Source: Nocardia mikamii NBRC 108933
GTDB lineage: Bacteria; Actinomycetota; Actinomycetes; Mycobacteriales; Mycobacteriaceae
DNA length: 64,000 nucleotides
Reading direction: 5' to 3'
Assembly: GCF_001613505.1 (NCBI RefSeq)
Contig: NZ_BDCM01000006.1
Span: forward strand, 1 to 64,000
Part shown: piece after piece, positions 7,945-15,698 of the stretch
Numbering within the stretch: position 1 is the stretch's first letter
Layout: every line of letters begins with the position of its first letter
Notes under the pieces: generated by a model
The model's database searches: none
What the model saw: the letters and a program-made list of their open reading frames with translations, nothing else
Told to the model about the DNA's origin: nothing
Made by a program: the position numbers and the translations under genes

Positions 7945-7999
7945 ACCCCGATCGGCCGCCGACCGGAACCGGTGACCGGCCCGGGGCGTCCAAACAACC

Positions 8000-8224
8000 G
8001 TGGGGAGCATTATCGAGTTCATCGATGCGCGGTTGCGCGAGGACGAACATGCGGCGCGGGCCGTCGAGGGGGAACAGCGGGCGTGGCGGGAGGTGCTGGC
8101 CAAGCGGCTCATCGTCACGCTGGCACAGCTGCCGGACGGGGGCGGCCGGGAGGATCAGCTGTTGCGGTGCGTCGCGCTGTGCTGGGCCGACCACGTCGAC
8201 TATCGACCGGAGTGGATCCTCTAG
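8000..8224 (+). CDS. DUF6221-like small protein
   Basis: The frame starts at GTG 8000 and encodes 74 residues. The N-terminus SIIEFIDARLREDEHAAR and the C-terminus CWADHVDYRPEWIL resemble the DUF6221 family, which is common in Streptomyces and Nocardia and has no known function. It starts three bases from the end of the short reverse-strand remnant carrying repeat copy 2. Confidence 0.6.
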   Translation: MGSIIEFIDARLREDEHAARAVEGEQRAWREVLAKRLIVTLAQLPDGGGREDQLLRCVALCWADHVDYRPEWIL

Positions 8225-8285
8225 TTCCGCGCGGCGGGTACGTGGTTAGGCTCGACGGCACACGTTTTCGCGATCGGGAACCGAT

Positions 8286-8624
8286 ATGGCCGACTACGCA
8301 CATACCGACCACGCCAGTAAGGGCCGCGCCGAGAAAGCGCGACGGCTCGCGGCTTATCTGTGGCAGCGCGGGGTCTCCGGCGCCGAACTCGCGACCGTCC
8401 CGGCGGCCACTCGCCGAAAACTGGCGCGCGCAGCCGGCACCAACCCGCCGAGTACCGACGAGACCTGGACACTGGTCGCACAACTTCTCGACGAGAAGGA
8501 TGCGTGGGCCACGCGCAACCCGAATCATCCTGCCGCACAACGCGATCACACGGACGAGAAGATTCTGTGGATCAAGCCCCCGGTGACACCCTGGCTCGCG
8601 GGCGAGGAAAACCCGCTCCCCTGA
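8286..8624 (+). CDS. Hypothetical protein, 112 aa
   Basis: The frame starts at ATG 8286 and encodes 112 residues. The middle reads as a compact helical domain (AEKARRLAAYLWQRGVSGAE, ATVPAATRRKLARAAG, ETWTLVAQLLDEKDAW). The C-terminus is Pro-rich (WIKPPVTPWL). The helices resemble a small DNA-binding or tRNA-synthetase-appended domain, but I cannot name a family. Confidence 0.6.
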   Translation: MADYAHTDHASKGRAEKARRLAAYLWQRGVSGAELATVPAATRRKLARAAGTNPPSTDETWTLVAQLLDEKDAWATRNPNHPAAQRDHTDEKILWIKPPVTPWLAGEENPLP

Positions 8625-8730
8625 ACCCTGCCGGCGCGCTGCGCCGAAAACGCCGGCACTCCTCCCCGGCCACGGGTCGACCGCATACGCGAAGATCGGC
8701 AGCCGGCTGCGCGTCACCCTTGACATCAAG

Positions 8731-8750
8731 AAGTGAACTGGAGTTCACTT
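8731..8750 (+). promoter_or_regulatory. Perfect palindromic operator before the crotonase gene
   Basis: AAGTGAACTGGAGTTCACTT is two perfect 9-bp half-sites around GG. TTGACA at 8720-8725 fits a -35 element. The expected transcription start would fall close to the GTG at 8756, so the mRNA may be leaderless and the operator would cover the -10 region. A TetR-type repressor is the usual ligand of such a site; none is adjacent. Confidence 0.6.
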
Positions 8751-8755
8751 CTTGG

Positions 8756-9796
8756 GTGACCGACGACCCGCACCACCCCGGCACCCGGCCCGCGGCCTGG
8801 CGCGAGGACCTGACCAGCGGCGAGGACTCGCTGTTCGCCGACCGTCCGGAACCGGAGCCGGGCCCGGCCTACCGCACCCTCACCTACGAGGTGACCGGCC
8901 GCATCGCCCGCATCACGTTCGACCGGCCCGAGCACGGCAACGCCATCACCGCCGACACCCCGATCGAACTCGCGCACGCGGTCGAACGCGCCGACCTCGA
9001 TCCGCGCGTGCACGTGATGGTGGTGTCGGGGCGCGGCAAGGGCTTCTGTGGCGGCTACGACCTCTCGATCTTCGCCGAGAACGGCCTGTCCCCCACCGTG
9101 TCGGCCCAGCCCACGACCGGAACCGTCCTCGACCCGGTGGTACAGGCGCGCAACCACAATCCTTGGGGCACATGGGATCCCATGGTCGACTATCAGATGA
9201 TGAGCCGATTCAACCGCGGCTTCTCCAGCCTGTTGCACGCGAACAAGCCGACAGTCGCCAAGCTGCACGGCTTCGCCGTCGCGGGCGGCACCGACATCGC
9301 CCTGTTCTGCGATCAGATCATCTGCGCCGACGACACCAAGATCGGCTATCCCCCCACCCGAGTGTGGGGCATCCCGGCCGCGGGGATGTGGGCGCACCGG
9401 CTCGGCGATCAGCGCGCCAAGCGGTTGCTGTTCACCGGCGACTGCCTCAGCGGCACGCAGGCCGAGGAGTGGGGCCTGGCCGTGGAGTCCTGTCCGGCGG
9501 ACGAGCTCGACGAACGTACCGAACAACTGCTGCAACGCATTTCGCGTATGCCGATCAATCAGTTGATCATGGCGAAACTCGCGCTCAACAGCTCATTGCT
9601 GGCTCAGGGCGTCGCGAATTCGGGAATGGTCGGCACCGTCTTCGACGGTATCTCCCGGCACACCCGAGAAGGGTATGCCTTCCAATTGCGTTCGGCCACT
9701 ACCGGTTTCCGGGAGGCAGTGCGGGAACGCGACGAACCGTTCGGTGATTGGAAGCGGGCGCAATTCGACCGGCCGGATGGCACCGAAGACAGATGA
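8756..9796 (+). CDS. Enoyl-CoA hydratase/isomerase (crotonase family)
   Basis: The frame from GTG 8756 encodes 346 residues, longer than the usual ~260 because of an N-terminal extension of about 45 and an insertion around residues 110-145. Crotonase signatures are clear: ARITFDRPEHGNAI, the oxyanion-hole region VSGRGKGFCGGYDL, and KLHGFAVAGGTDIALFCDQI. The segment RVWGIPAAGMWAHRLGDQRA contains the second active-site loop. The substrate is unknown, but related long forms are common in actinobacterial acyl-CoA catabolism. The likely control is the palindrome at 8731-8750. Confidence 0.8.
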   Translation: MTDDPHHPGTRPAAWREDLTSGEDSLFADRPEPEPGPAYRTLTYEVTGRIARITFDRPEHGNAITADTPIELAHAVERADLDPRVHVMVVSGRGKGFCGGYDLSIFAENGLSPTVSAQPTTGTVLDPVVQARNHNPWGTWDPMVDYQMMSRFNRGFSSLLHANKPTVAKLHGFAVAGGTDIALFCDQIICADDTKIGYPPTRVWGIPAAGMWAHRLGDQRAKRLLFTGDCLSGTQAEEWGLAVESCPADELDERTEQLLQRISRMPINQLIMAKLALNSSLLAQGVANSGMVGTVFDGISRHTREGYAFQLRSATTGFREAVRERDEPFGDWKRAQFDRPDGTEDR

Positions 9797-9886
9797 GCCC
9801 GCACCCGGGACGGAACACACCGTGAACTCGAACCGGCCGCGACGACTCGAAGCCGCGGTAGAACGGACGACGATCCGGTGCGCGCC

Positions 9887-10378
9887 TCAGTCCGGTTGCA
9901 CAGCGCCATCCATCGCCGACGACATATCCGCGTCGCTCTCGGTCCGCGCACTCACCTTGTCCGACAGGGACCGCAACGCCCGCGCCTCCGCATCGCTCAA
10001 CTGATCGACGAACAGCCGCCGCACCAATTCGACATGCCGGGGCGCGGCCTGGTCGAGCGCCCGGCGACCGGACTCGGTGAGGCAGATCAGCCGGCCGCGC
10101 GCATCGTCGGCGGCCGGACTGCGCACCACCAGCCCCCGCTTGTCCATCCGCGCCAGATGCTTCGACAACCGGCTCTTGTCCCAGCAGATCTGCGCGGCGA
10201 GGTCGCGGGCGCGCACACTCCCCTCGCGCGCGTCGGACAGCGCCACCAGAATTTCGTAATCGGAGACCGACAGTCCGTCGCGGGCGAGCCCGGCGGCCAT
10301 CGCGGCGTCGAGCCGCTGACGCAGCCGGATGTAGGCAGACCAGGTCTGCTGCTCCTGTTCGTCCAGCCACCGCACCAT
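9887..10378 (-). CDS. MarR-family transcriptional regulator
   Basis: The frame encodes 163 residues with the standard MarR winged helix: LSVSDYEILVALSDAREGSV, the recognition helix region CWDKSRLSKHLARMDKRGLV, and the wing VRSPAADDARGRLICLTESG. Flanking helices would form the dimer. It is divergent from the pirin gene with 59 bases between the starts, which contain an inverted repeat, so it probably represses itself and pirin. Confidence 0.85.
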   Translation of the reverse strand: MVRWLDEQEQQTWSAYIRLRQRLDAAMAAGLARDGLSVSDYEILVALSDAREGSVRARDLAAQICWDKSRLSKHLARMDKRGLVVRSPAADDARGRLICLTESGRRALDQAAPRHVELVRRLFVDQLSDAEARALRSLSDKVSARTESDADMSSAMDGAVQPD

Positions 10379-10398
10379 GGGAATGATCCTACCGAGTT

Positions 10399-10420
10399 GT
10401 TGGTTGACATGGACACCAAC
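10399..10420. promoter_or_regulatory. Likely MarR operator between marR and pirin genes
   Basis: GTTGGT and ACCAAC are inverted repeats at 10399-10404 and 10415-10420. The TTGACA at 10404-10409 overlaps them as a possible -35 element for the pirin gene. Centre position and symmetry fit a MarR dimer. Confidence 0.55.
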
Positions 10421-10437
10421 CGGCCTAGGAGGACATC

Positions 10438-11415
10438 ATGCCCGCGATCACCGTCGACGACATCCTGGTGCTGCCGCGACTGCCCCGCCCGGAGCAGAGC
10501 ATGCGACAGCGGCCGGTCCGGACCGTGACCACCGCCCACAAACAGCTCGAGGGCGCCGGATTCGAGGTGCGCCGGCCGTTCCCGAGCCTCGATGTGCGCA
10601 CCGCCGACCCGTTCATCCTGCTCGATCACATGGGCCCGGTCGCCTACGAGCCCTACCAGGCCAAGGGCGCCCCATGGCATCCGCACCGCGGTTTCGAAAC
10701 CGTCACGTACATGATCGACGGAACCATGGTTCACCACGATTCCAACGGCGGCGGCGGAACGATCGCCGAGGGCGACACCCAGTGGATGACCGCCGGCTCG
10801 GGCATCCTGCACGACGAACTTCCCGCCGAGGAACTGGTGATCTCGGGCGGCGTCTTCCACGGCGTGCAGCTGTGGGTCAATCTGCCGCGGTCGCTGAAGA
10901 TGGCGGACCCGCGCTACCAGGATCTGCGCGCGAGCGAATTGACGCTGGTCACCTCCCACGACGGCGGTGCGCTCGTGCGCATCATCGCCGGAAATGTCGG
11001 CGGCTACGAGGGCCCCGGCTCGACCTATACGCCGATCGCCTACGCGCATGCCTCGATCAGTCCCGGCGCACGGCTGGAAACGCCGTGGCCGCAGGAGTTC
11101 ACCGCTATGGCCTACGTGCTGGCGGGCAGCGGCACCGTCGGCGACGAGGGCCGCACCCTCACCGAGGGGCAGCTGGCGGTGCTCGGCCACGGCGAGGCCG
11201 TCGCGCTGACCGCGGACGATCGCCAGGAGGGACCCACCGGTCAATTCGAGGTACTCCTACTGGGCGGCGCGCCCATTCGTGAACCGGTCGTGCAATACGG
11301 GCCGTTCGTGATGAATTCCAAACAGGAAATCATCGACGCCATAACGGATTTCGAGGCGGGGCGTATGGGACATATTCCGGCGGAACATATGACCGGCCGC
11401 CGCCTCGGTGAATAA
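10438..11415 (+). CDS. Pirin family protein
   Basis: The frame starts at ATG 10438 with AGGAGG close upstream and encodes 325 residues. The N-terminal cupin carries the pirin metal motif GAPWHPHRGFETVTYMIDG, and a glutamate follows in the second half of the motif (GTIAEGDTQWMTAGSGILHD). The C-terminal cupin follows from about residue 190. Bacterial pirins bind iron, and some have quercetin dioxygenase activity or interact with metabolic enzymes; which applies here is unknown. It is divergent from the MarR gene. Confidence 0.85.
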   Translation: MPAITVDDILVLPRLPRPEQSMRQRPVRTVTTAHKQLEGAGFEVRRPFPSLDVRTADPFILLDHMGPVAYEPYQAKGAPWHPHRGFETVTYMIDGTMVHHDSNGGGGTIAEGDTQWMTAGSGILHDELPAEELVISGGVFHGVQLWVNLPRSLKMADPRYQDLRASELTLVTSHDGGALVRIIAGNVGGYEGPGSTYTPIAYAHASISPGARLETPWPQEFTAMAYVLAGSGTVGDEGRTLTEGQLAVLGHGEAVALTADDRQEGPTGQFEVLLLGGAPIREPVVQYGPFVMNSKQEIIDAITDFEAGRMGHIPAEHMTGRRLGE

Positions 11416-11542
11416 GCGGCTCTCGGCCGTGCGGTTGACAACGACGGTCGCCATCAGAACAGTAGACTCGGCGTTTCCGGCCCGCCACCGCGGGGAGTGC
11501 GGCCGGTCCGTCGTATCAACCGCAGCTGACATCGAGGAATAC

Positions 11543-11857
11543 ATGAACGTTCGCAGGCTAATCGTGACCGGCGCGGGCTTGATCACCCTCGCCGCCCCGA
11601 TCGTCGTCACCGCCCCGTCCGCCATGGCAGACGGTTTCATTCCCACCGGTTCCGCCGGTACCGGATCGTCGGGTATCGACGACGCCATCGGTGCCACCGG
11701 CTCGGCGGGGCTGACCCAGACGGGTTCGGCGGGAGGCACGTTCAAGAACTGTGACGAGGCCCGGGCGGCGGGTCGCGCCCCGCTGTTCCGTGGTGAGCCC
11801 GGCTATTCGCCGCACCTGGATCCCGACGGCACCGGTATGGCCTGCCCGACCGTCTGA
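11543..11857 (+). CDS. Secreted excalibur calcium-binding domain protein
   Basis: The frame from ATG 11543 encodes 104 residues. A signal peptide is evident (MNVRRLIVTGAGLITLAAPI, cleavage near AMADG). A Gly/Ser/Thr repeat region (GSAGTGSSG..., GSAGL) follows. The C-terminal excalibur domain has FKNCDEARAAGRAPL and the Ca-binding DPDGTGMACP with its conserved Cys pair. The protein should be exported; it is part of a family of cell-envelope-linked proteins of unknown role. Confidence 0.8.
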   Translation: MNVRRLIVTGAGLITLAAPIVVTAPSAMADGFIPTGSAGTGSSGIDDAIGATGSAGLTQTGSAGGTFKNCDEARAAGRAPLFRGEPGYSPHLDPDGTGMACPTV

Positions 11858-11887
11858 TCCGCGCGGTAATCGCCGCAGACGACAAAG

Positions 11888-11918
11888 AACCCGGTGTGAC
11901 ACAGTGTCACACCGGGTT
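11888..11918. terminator. Bidirectional terminator
   Basis: AACCCGGTGTGACAC and its reverse complement form a near-perfect hairpin between the converging excalibur (+) and DUF3618 (-) genes. A T-rich stretch follows on the + side. Confidence 0.75.
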
Positions 11919-11935
11919 CCGTCGTTTCTGCGGCG

Positions 11936-12160
11936 TCAGCGGCGGAAGATCTTGACCAGCACCAGCACGCCGACCAGAGCGCCCGCGCCGATCAGGCTGT
12001 ACTTCACCTTCGGCTCGTTCAGTTTCGCCACGACGGCCTTCTTGGTGTTGCCGGCGATCCGCTGCGGGTCCGCCCGCACCGCGAGCTCGTCGAGTGTGCC
12101 CGCGAGCCGATTGCGCGCGGCTTCGATCTCCCGCTCGATGTGCTCGGTATCCCTCGCCAC
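11936..12160 (-). CDS. DUF3618 domain membrane-anchored protein
   Basis: The frame starts at GTG (12158-12160) and encodes 74 residues. The N-terminal helix HIEREIEAARNRLAGTLDEL is the DUF3618 signature. The end LIGAGALVGVLVLVKIFRR is a C-terminal transmembrane tail. Proteins like this are near-universal in mycolate actinomycetes next to bcp, as here, where the genes are divergent. The function is unknown. Confidence 0.8.
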   Translation of the reverse strand: MARDTEHIEREIEAARNRLAGTLDELAVRADPQRIAGNTKKAVVAKLNEPKVKYSLIGAGALVGVLVLVKIFRR

Positions 12161-12259
12161 ATTGTCTCCTGTTGTCGTTCCGGTAGGTCGCTGGCCGTCG
12201 AGTCTATCCGCCGCCCCGATGTCGCGTCCGTTGTCACATCGGTGGGCTACCGTGCTGGC

Positions 12260-12733
12260 ATGACCGATACCAAAAAACTCGGCCCCGGCGATCCGGCGCC
12301 GGATTTCACGCTTCCCGACGCCGACGGTAAGCCGGTGTCGCTGGCGGACTACCGCGGCCGCAAGGTGATCGTCTACTTCTACCCGGCCGCCAGTACACCC
12401 GGCTGCACCAAGCAGGCGTGCGACTTCCGCGACAACCTGGCCGAGTTGAACGAGGCCGGCCTCGACGTCCTCGGCATTTCGCCCGACAAACCCGCGAAAC
12501 TGGCGAAATTCCGCGACAACGAGAAGCTGACCTTCCCGCTGCTGTCCGATCCCGAGCGCGAAGTGCTCCAGGAATGGGGCGCCTACGGTGAGAAGACGAT
12601 GTACGGAAAGCGCATCACCGGCGTCATCCGCTCCACCTTCCTGGTCGACGAGCACGGCATCATCGAGGTGGCGCAGTACAACGTGCGCGCGACCGGGCAT
12701 GTGGCGAAGTTGCGCCGCGACCTCTCGGTCTAG
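12260..12733 (+). CDS. bcp: Thioredoxin-dependent thiol peroxidase (Bcp/PrxQ)
   Basis: The frame encodes 157 residues, the usual length. The active site YPAASTPGCTKQACDFRD holds the peroxidatic Cys in TPGCT and the resolving Cys five residues later, as in atypical 2-Cys PrxQ proteins. Downstream LGISPDKPAKLAKF and IRSTFLVDEHGII are conserved family segments. It reduces hydroperoxides with electrons from thioredoxin in the cytosol. It is followed by a perfect terminator. Confidence 0.9.
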   Translation: MTDTKKLGPGDPAPDFTLPDADGKPVSLADYRGRKVIVYFYPAASTPGCTKQACDFRDNLAELNEAGLDVLGISPDKPAKLAKFRDNEKLTFPLLSDPEREVLQEWGAYGEKTMYGKRITGVIRSTFLVDEHGIIEVAQYNVRATGHVAKLRRDLSV

Positions 12734-12753
12734 CGCGGACAGGTGACGGACGA

Positions 12754-12791
12754 GACGAGGGGCCCGGGACGATAGTCCCGGGCCCCTCGTC
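12754..12791. terminator. Bidirectional terminator after bcp
   Basis: GACGAGGGGCCCGGGAC and its exact complement flank the loop GATA. It lies between the converging bcp and the reverse-strand gene at 12807. Confidence 0.8.
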
Positions 12792-12806
12792 GGCGCTTCG
12801 CGGCGT

Positions 12807-14102
12807 TCAGTCGCGCTGCGGCATCATCGCGACCATCCACCGCAGTGTCAGCCGCCAGTGGTTGTCCCACCACTCGGTGAATTCCTCGGTGCCGAGCTGC
12901 GGCGGCGCCGACTCGCCCGGGAACAGCAGTGAGCCGTTGGGCGCGCCGACAGGTTCGGTGGGGGCGGGAATCACCGACTTCGCCTGCGGTTCCGGCGAAT
13001 CCGGCTGCGGCGCCTCCTTCGCCAGTCGCTTCGGCTCACTCGCCGGATCCGAACCTCGCACGCCCAGCCAGGACGATCCGTCCGGACCCCAGCCGGCGGA
13101 GGCCGGATCGGCGTTCGACGGATCCGGCGCCGCATGCCGAGGCCCCGTCGACGGCTGGTCGGCGGTCCCGTCGACCGGCAATTCCGGAATCGAATCCACC
13201 GCGGGCAGACCGGGTTCCGGACGGGCATGGCGCGGACCCCGGTTCGGCTGCGCGTTGCGGGCGTCGGCGAGGCGGGTGGTCGCATCCGAACGCGGATGGT
13301 CGGTGAGCTCGTGCACGCCGCCGATGGTCAGGCCGCCGGCCAGCACGCTCGCCGCGGCGACCACCGCGACCGAATTGCGCGACACCCGTGCGCGTTCCCC
13401 GGCGCCGACGACGAAAGCCTCCGGCTGCACCACGAGCGCCGCACCGATCGCCGACCCGGCCGTCGCGACGGCGCAGGGGATCACCGGCGCGTTGAAGCCC
13501 GCCGACAACACCGCGGCGACTCCCGGATGCTCCGCGGCCGAACCGATCGCGACGACCGCGCTGGGCCGCACGCCCGCCGCATCCAGCTGATCCCAGGCGG
13601 CCACGATGCCCATCCGCACCGAATCCTCGGAGACGAAACCGGCGGCGGTCGCCGTCGCTGCGACCACCCGGTCGCGATGCGGTGAAATCAGCGAGAAGCC
13701 TTGATATCCCGGCGTCAGCTCGCAGATCAGCAGATGGTCGAATTCGCTCGCCCAGGTCATCGCGCGGGCCAGCGCCAGATGCGCCGACTTGGCCGAGACC
13801 AGCGAGGCCTCGTACCACGGCCCGGACGCCAATCCGGTGACGACCGCCCGCCGGCCCGCCGCATCGCGATAGGTGACCGCCGCCCCCGCGATCTCGTACT
13901 CCGCCCCGACCTCCGCGGCGAGTCCGTCCAGCAGCGATTCGATCAGTCCGGGCAGTCCGGCCGGCGCCGCGGCGCCGAGTTCGGCCACGTGGTGCGCGAG
14001 CACCCGGTCGGTCAGTTTTGCGCTTCCTTCGCGCAGGGCCACCGCGTCCACGCAGTCGCGCGCGATCGAAGCTCCGAGAGTCACCACAGGTCGAACCACC
14101 AC
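12807..14102 (-). CDS. Membrane-anchored ASKHA-like (Hsp70-ATPase-like) protein, unknown function
   Basis: The frame encodes 431 residues. The first ~240 look like a divergent actin/Hsp70-type nucleotide-binding fold: TLGASIARDCVDAVALREGS at the start and later VRPSAVVAIGSAAEHPGV. One transmembrane helix (NSVAVVAAASVLAGGLTIGG) follows at about 245-265. A long Pro/Asp/Gly-rich, probably disordered tail ends in a Trp-rich segment (FTEWWDNHWRLTLRWMVAMM). Similar proteins are conserved near fas/acpS in mycolate genera, without assigned function. The ASKHA reading is an inference from pattern. Confidence 0.65.
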   Translation of the reverse strand: MVVRPVVTLGASIARDCVDAVALREGSAKLTDRVLAHHVAELGAAAPAGLPGLIESLLDGLAAEVGAEYEIAGAAVTYRDAAGRRAVVTGLASGPWYEASLVSAKSAHLALARAMTWASEFDHLLICELTPGYQGFSLISPHRDRVVAATATAAGFVSEDSVRMGIVAAWDQLDAAGVRPSAVVAIGSAAEHPGVAAVLSAGFNAPVIPCAVATAGSAIGAALVVQPEAFVVGAGERARVSRNSVAVVAAASVLAGGLTIGGVHELTDHPRSDATTRLADARNAQPNRGPRHARPEPGLPAVDSIPELPVDGTADQPSTGPRHAAPDPSNADPASAGWGPDGSSWLGVRGSDPASEPKRLAKEAPQPDSPEPQAKSVIPAPTEPVGAPNGSLLFPGESAPPQLGTEEFTEWWDNHWRLTLRWMVAMMPQRD

Positions 14103-14412
14103 AGATCAAGCCTTCCGTGTGCAGGAACCGCGCCGGAGAAGCTGCGCCGAGCAGCGGTTCAACGCCGCAGCGGGAACGACCGACAATCGCCACACCCCCG
14201 CTGATGTAGATCTACTCGGTATGTGTTCGTCACCACATTCGGCGTGGATGGGTTATGAATCGGACCGAATCACGGGTACGGAAGTCGGCACCGTGTGTCA
14301 TCCGCGTGTCGCTACCGCTAGCCTGGTGTATGTGGTGGAAGCGCGCACGGCATCGAGGTCGAACCGACGTCCTGATCCGGCGTTGGAGCTGCAGGACGAC
14401 CCACAGGAGTTG

Positions 14413-15042
14413 ATGCCGCGCCGTCGGCCCACCCAGGAACGCAGCAAGCGCAAATTCGATGCGCTGCTGCAATCGTCGCGCGAACTACTGGTCGAGGTCG
14501 GATTCGAATCGTTCACCTGCGAGGAGGTCGCCGCCCGCGCCGAGGTGCCGATCGGCACGCTGTATCAGTTCTTCGCCAACAAATACGTGATCGTCTGCGA
14601 ACTCAATCGCCAAGACCTGGTGGCCGTTTCCCAGGAGCTCGCCGATTTCCACGGCGAAATTCCGTCGATGGACTGGCTGCGGCACATGAACAAGCTCGTC
14701 GACCACCTCGCGGAACTGTGGATGACCGACCCGTCGCGGCGCGAGGTGTGGCTGGCCATGCAGTCGACCCCGTCGACCCGCGCCACCGGCGCCATCCACG
14801 AGAAGGAATTCGCCGAGGCGGTTCAGCAGATGCTGCGGCCGCTGATGCCGCGCACGCCGCGCGGGCGCCGCTCGATGATGGCGCAGGTGCTGGTGCACGT
14901 GGTGTATTCGATGCTGAACTTCTCGGTACAGGACGGCCTCAGCCACGAGGCGGCCGTGGCCGAACTCAAGCGCCTCATGGTCGCGTACCTGTTGATCGCG
15001 GAGAAGGAATCGCGCACCGGGCAACGCGATACGACGGCCTGA
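14413..15042 (+). CDS. TetR/AcrR-family transcriptional regulator
   Basis: The frame from ATG 14413 encodes 209 residues; AGGAG lies just upstream with short spacing, and GTG 14335 is an alternative start. The helix-turn-helix is clear: FTCEEVAARAEVPIGTLYQF, then FANKYVIVCELNRQDLV. The C-terminal ligand domain has no recognisable signature. It converges with acpS-fas. A role in lipid metabolism is possible by position only; it does not look like mycobacterial FasR. Confidence 0.8.
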   Translation: MPRRRPTQERSKRKFDALLQSSRELLVEVGFESFTCEEVAARAEVPIGTLYQFFANKYVIVCELNRQDLVAVSQELADFHGEIPSMDWLRHMNKLVDHLAELWMTDPSRREVWLAMQSTPSTRATGAIHEKEFAEAVQQMLRPLMPRTPRGRRSMMAQVLVHVVYSMLNFSVQDGLSHEAAVAELKRLMVAYLLIAEKESRTGQRDTTA

Positions 15043-15078
15043 TCGCGCGCGACCCGCACCTGTCGCCGACAGGACTTT

Positions 15079-15155
15079 CCGTCGCTCCGACGAAGGGCGG
15101 AACCGGGGACGTGTGAGCGAGACGTCGCCGGTTCCGGCCTTCGCAGGAGCGACGG
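15079..15155. terminator. Long imperfect hairpin between the TetR gene and acpS
   Basis: CCGTCGCTCC...CGGAACCGGGGACGT pairs with ACGTCGCCGGTTCCGG...GGAGCGACGG over most of a ~34-base stem. It sits between two converging genes and can serve both. Confidence 0.55.
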
Positions 15156-15186
15156 GCCGACTCGGGCTACCGAAGCCCGCACCGCC

Positions 15187-15612
15187 TCAGGGGTTTTCGA
15201 TCAGGTCGGCCAGTTCGCCCGGATCCTCGAGGACGACCATCGCGGCGGCCGTATCGCCGTCGTGCGTGATCGACAGGTGCACCCGCACCCGCGGCAGGAA
15301 TTCCGCCGCCAGTCCGTGCAGTTTGATGCTGGGCCGGCCCCAGGCGTCGTTCACCACTTCGATGAGCGGATACGGATTGTCACCGATCTGCGGACGGCGG
15401 GCGAACCGGGAGGTGGCCCATGCTTTGAGCACGGCCTCCTTGGCCGCCCACCGCGCCGCGAAACTGCGGGCCGGATCGGTGCCCTTGCTCTGACAGTAAC
15501 GCCGCTCACCCGCGGTGAAACTCTCCCGGAGCATGGTGGTTCCGGCCCGTTCGAGCTGTTCGGCGAAATCGGAGATGGTCACCAGATCCAGGCCGATACC
15601 GAGGATGGTCAT
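15187..15612 (-). CDS. acpS: Holo-[acyl-carrier-protein] synthase
   Basis: The frame encodes 141 residues. The N-terminal metal-binding motif ILGIGLDLVTISDF and the second motif FAARWAAKEAVLKAWA are those of AcpS-type phosphopantetheinyl transferases. HLSITHDGDTAAAMVVLEDP is the third conserved block. It transfers 4'-phosphopantetheine from CoA to the ACP of fatty acid synthase. It lies 86 bases downstream of fas on the same strand, the classic mycobacterial/nocardial pair, which makes FAS-I its likely substrate. Confidence 0.92.
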   Translation of the reverse strand: MTILGIGLDLVTISDFAEQLERAGTTMLRESFTAGERRYCQSKGTDPARSFAARWAAKEAVLKAWATSRFARRPQIGDNPYPLIEVVNDAWGRPSIKLHGLAAEFLPRVRVHLSITHDGDTAAAMVVLEDPGELADLIENP

Positions 15613-15698
15613 GAATCCGCAGCCTACGGATTCGGCGAGCCATCCACGGTATCGGCGGATCGTTACCCGGGAGTTGTTACTTCCCGGGCCCGATCTCC

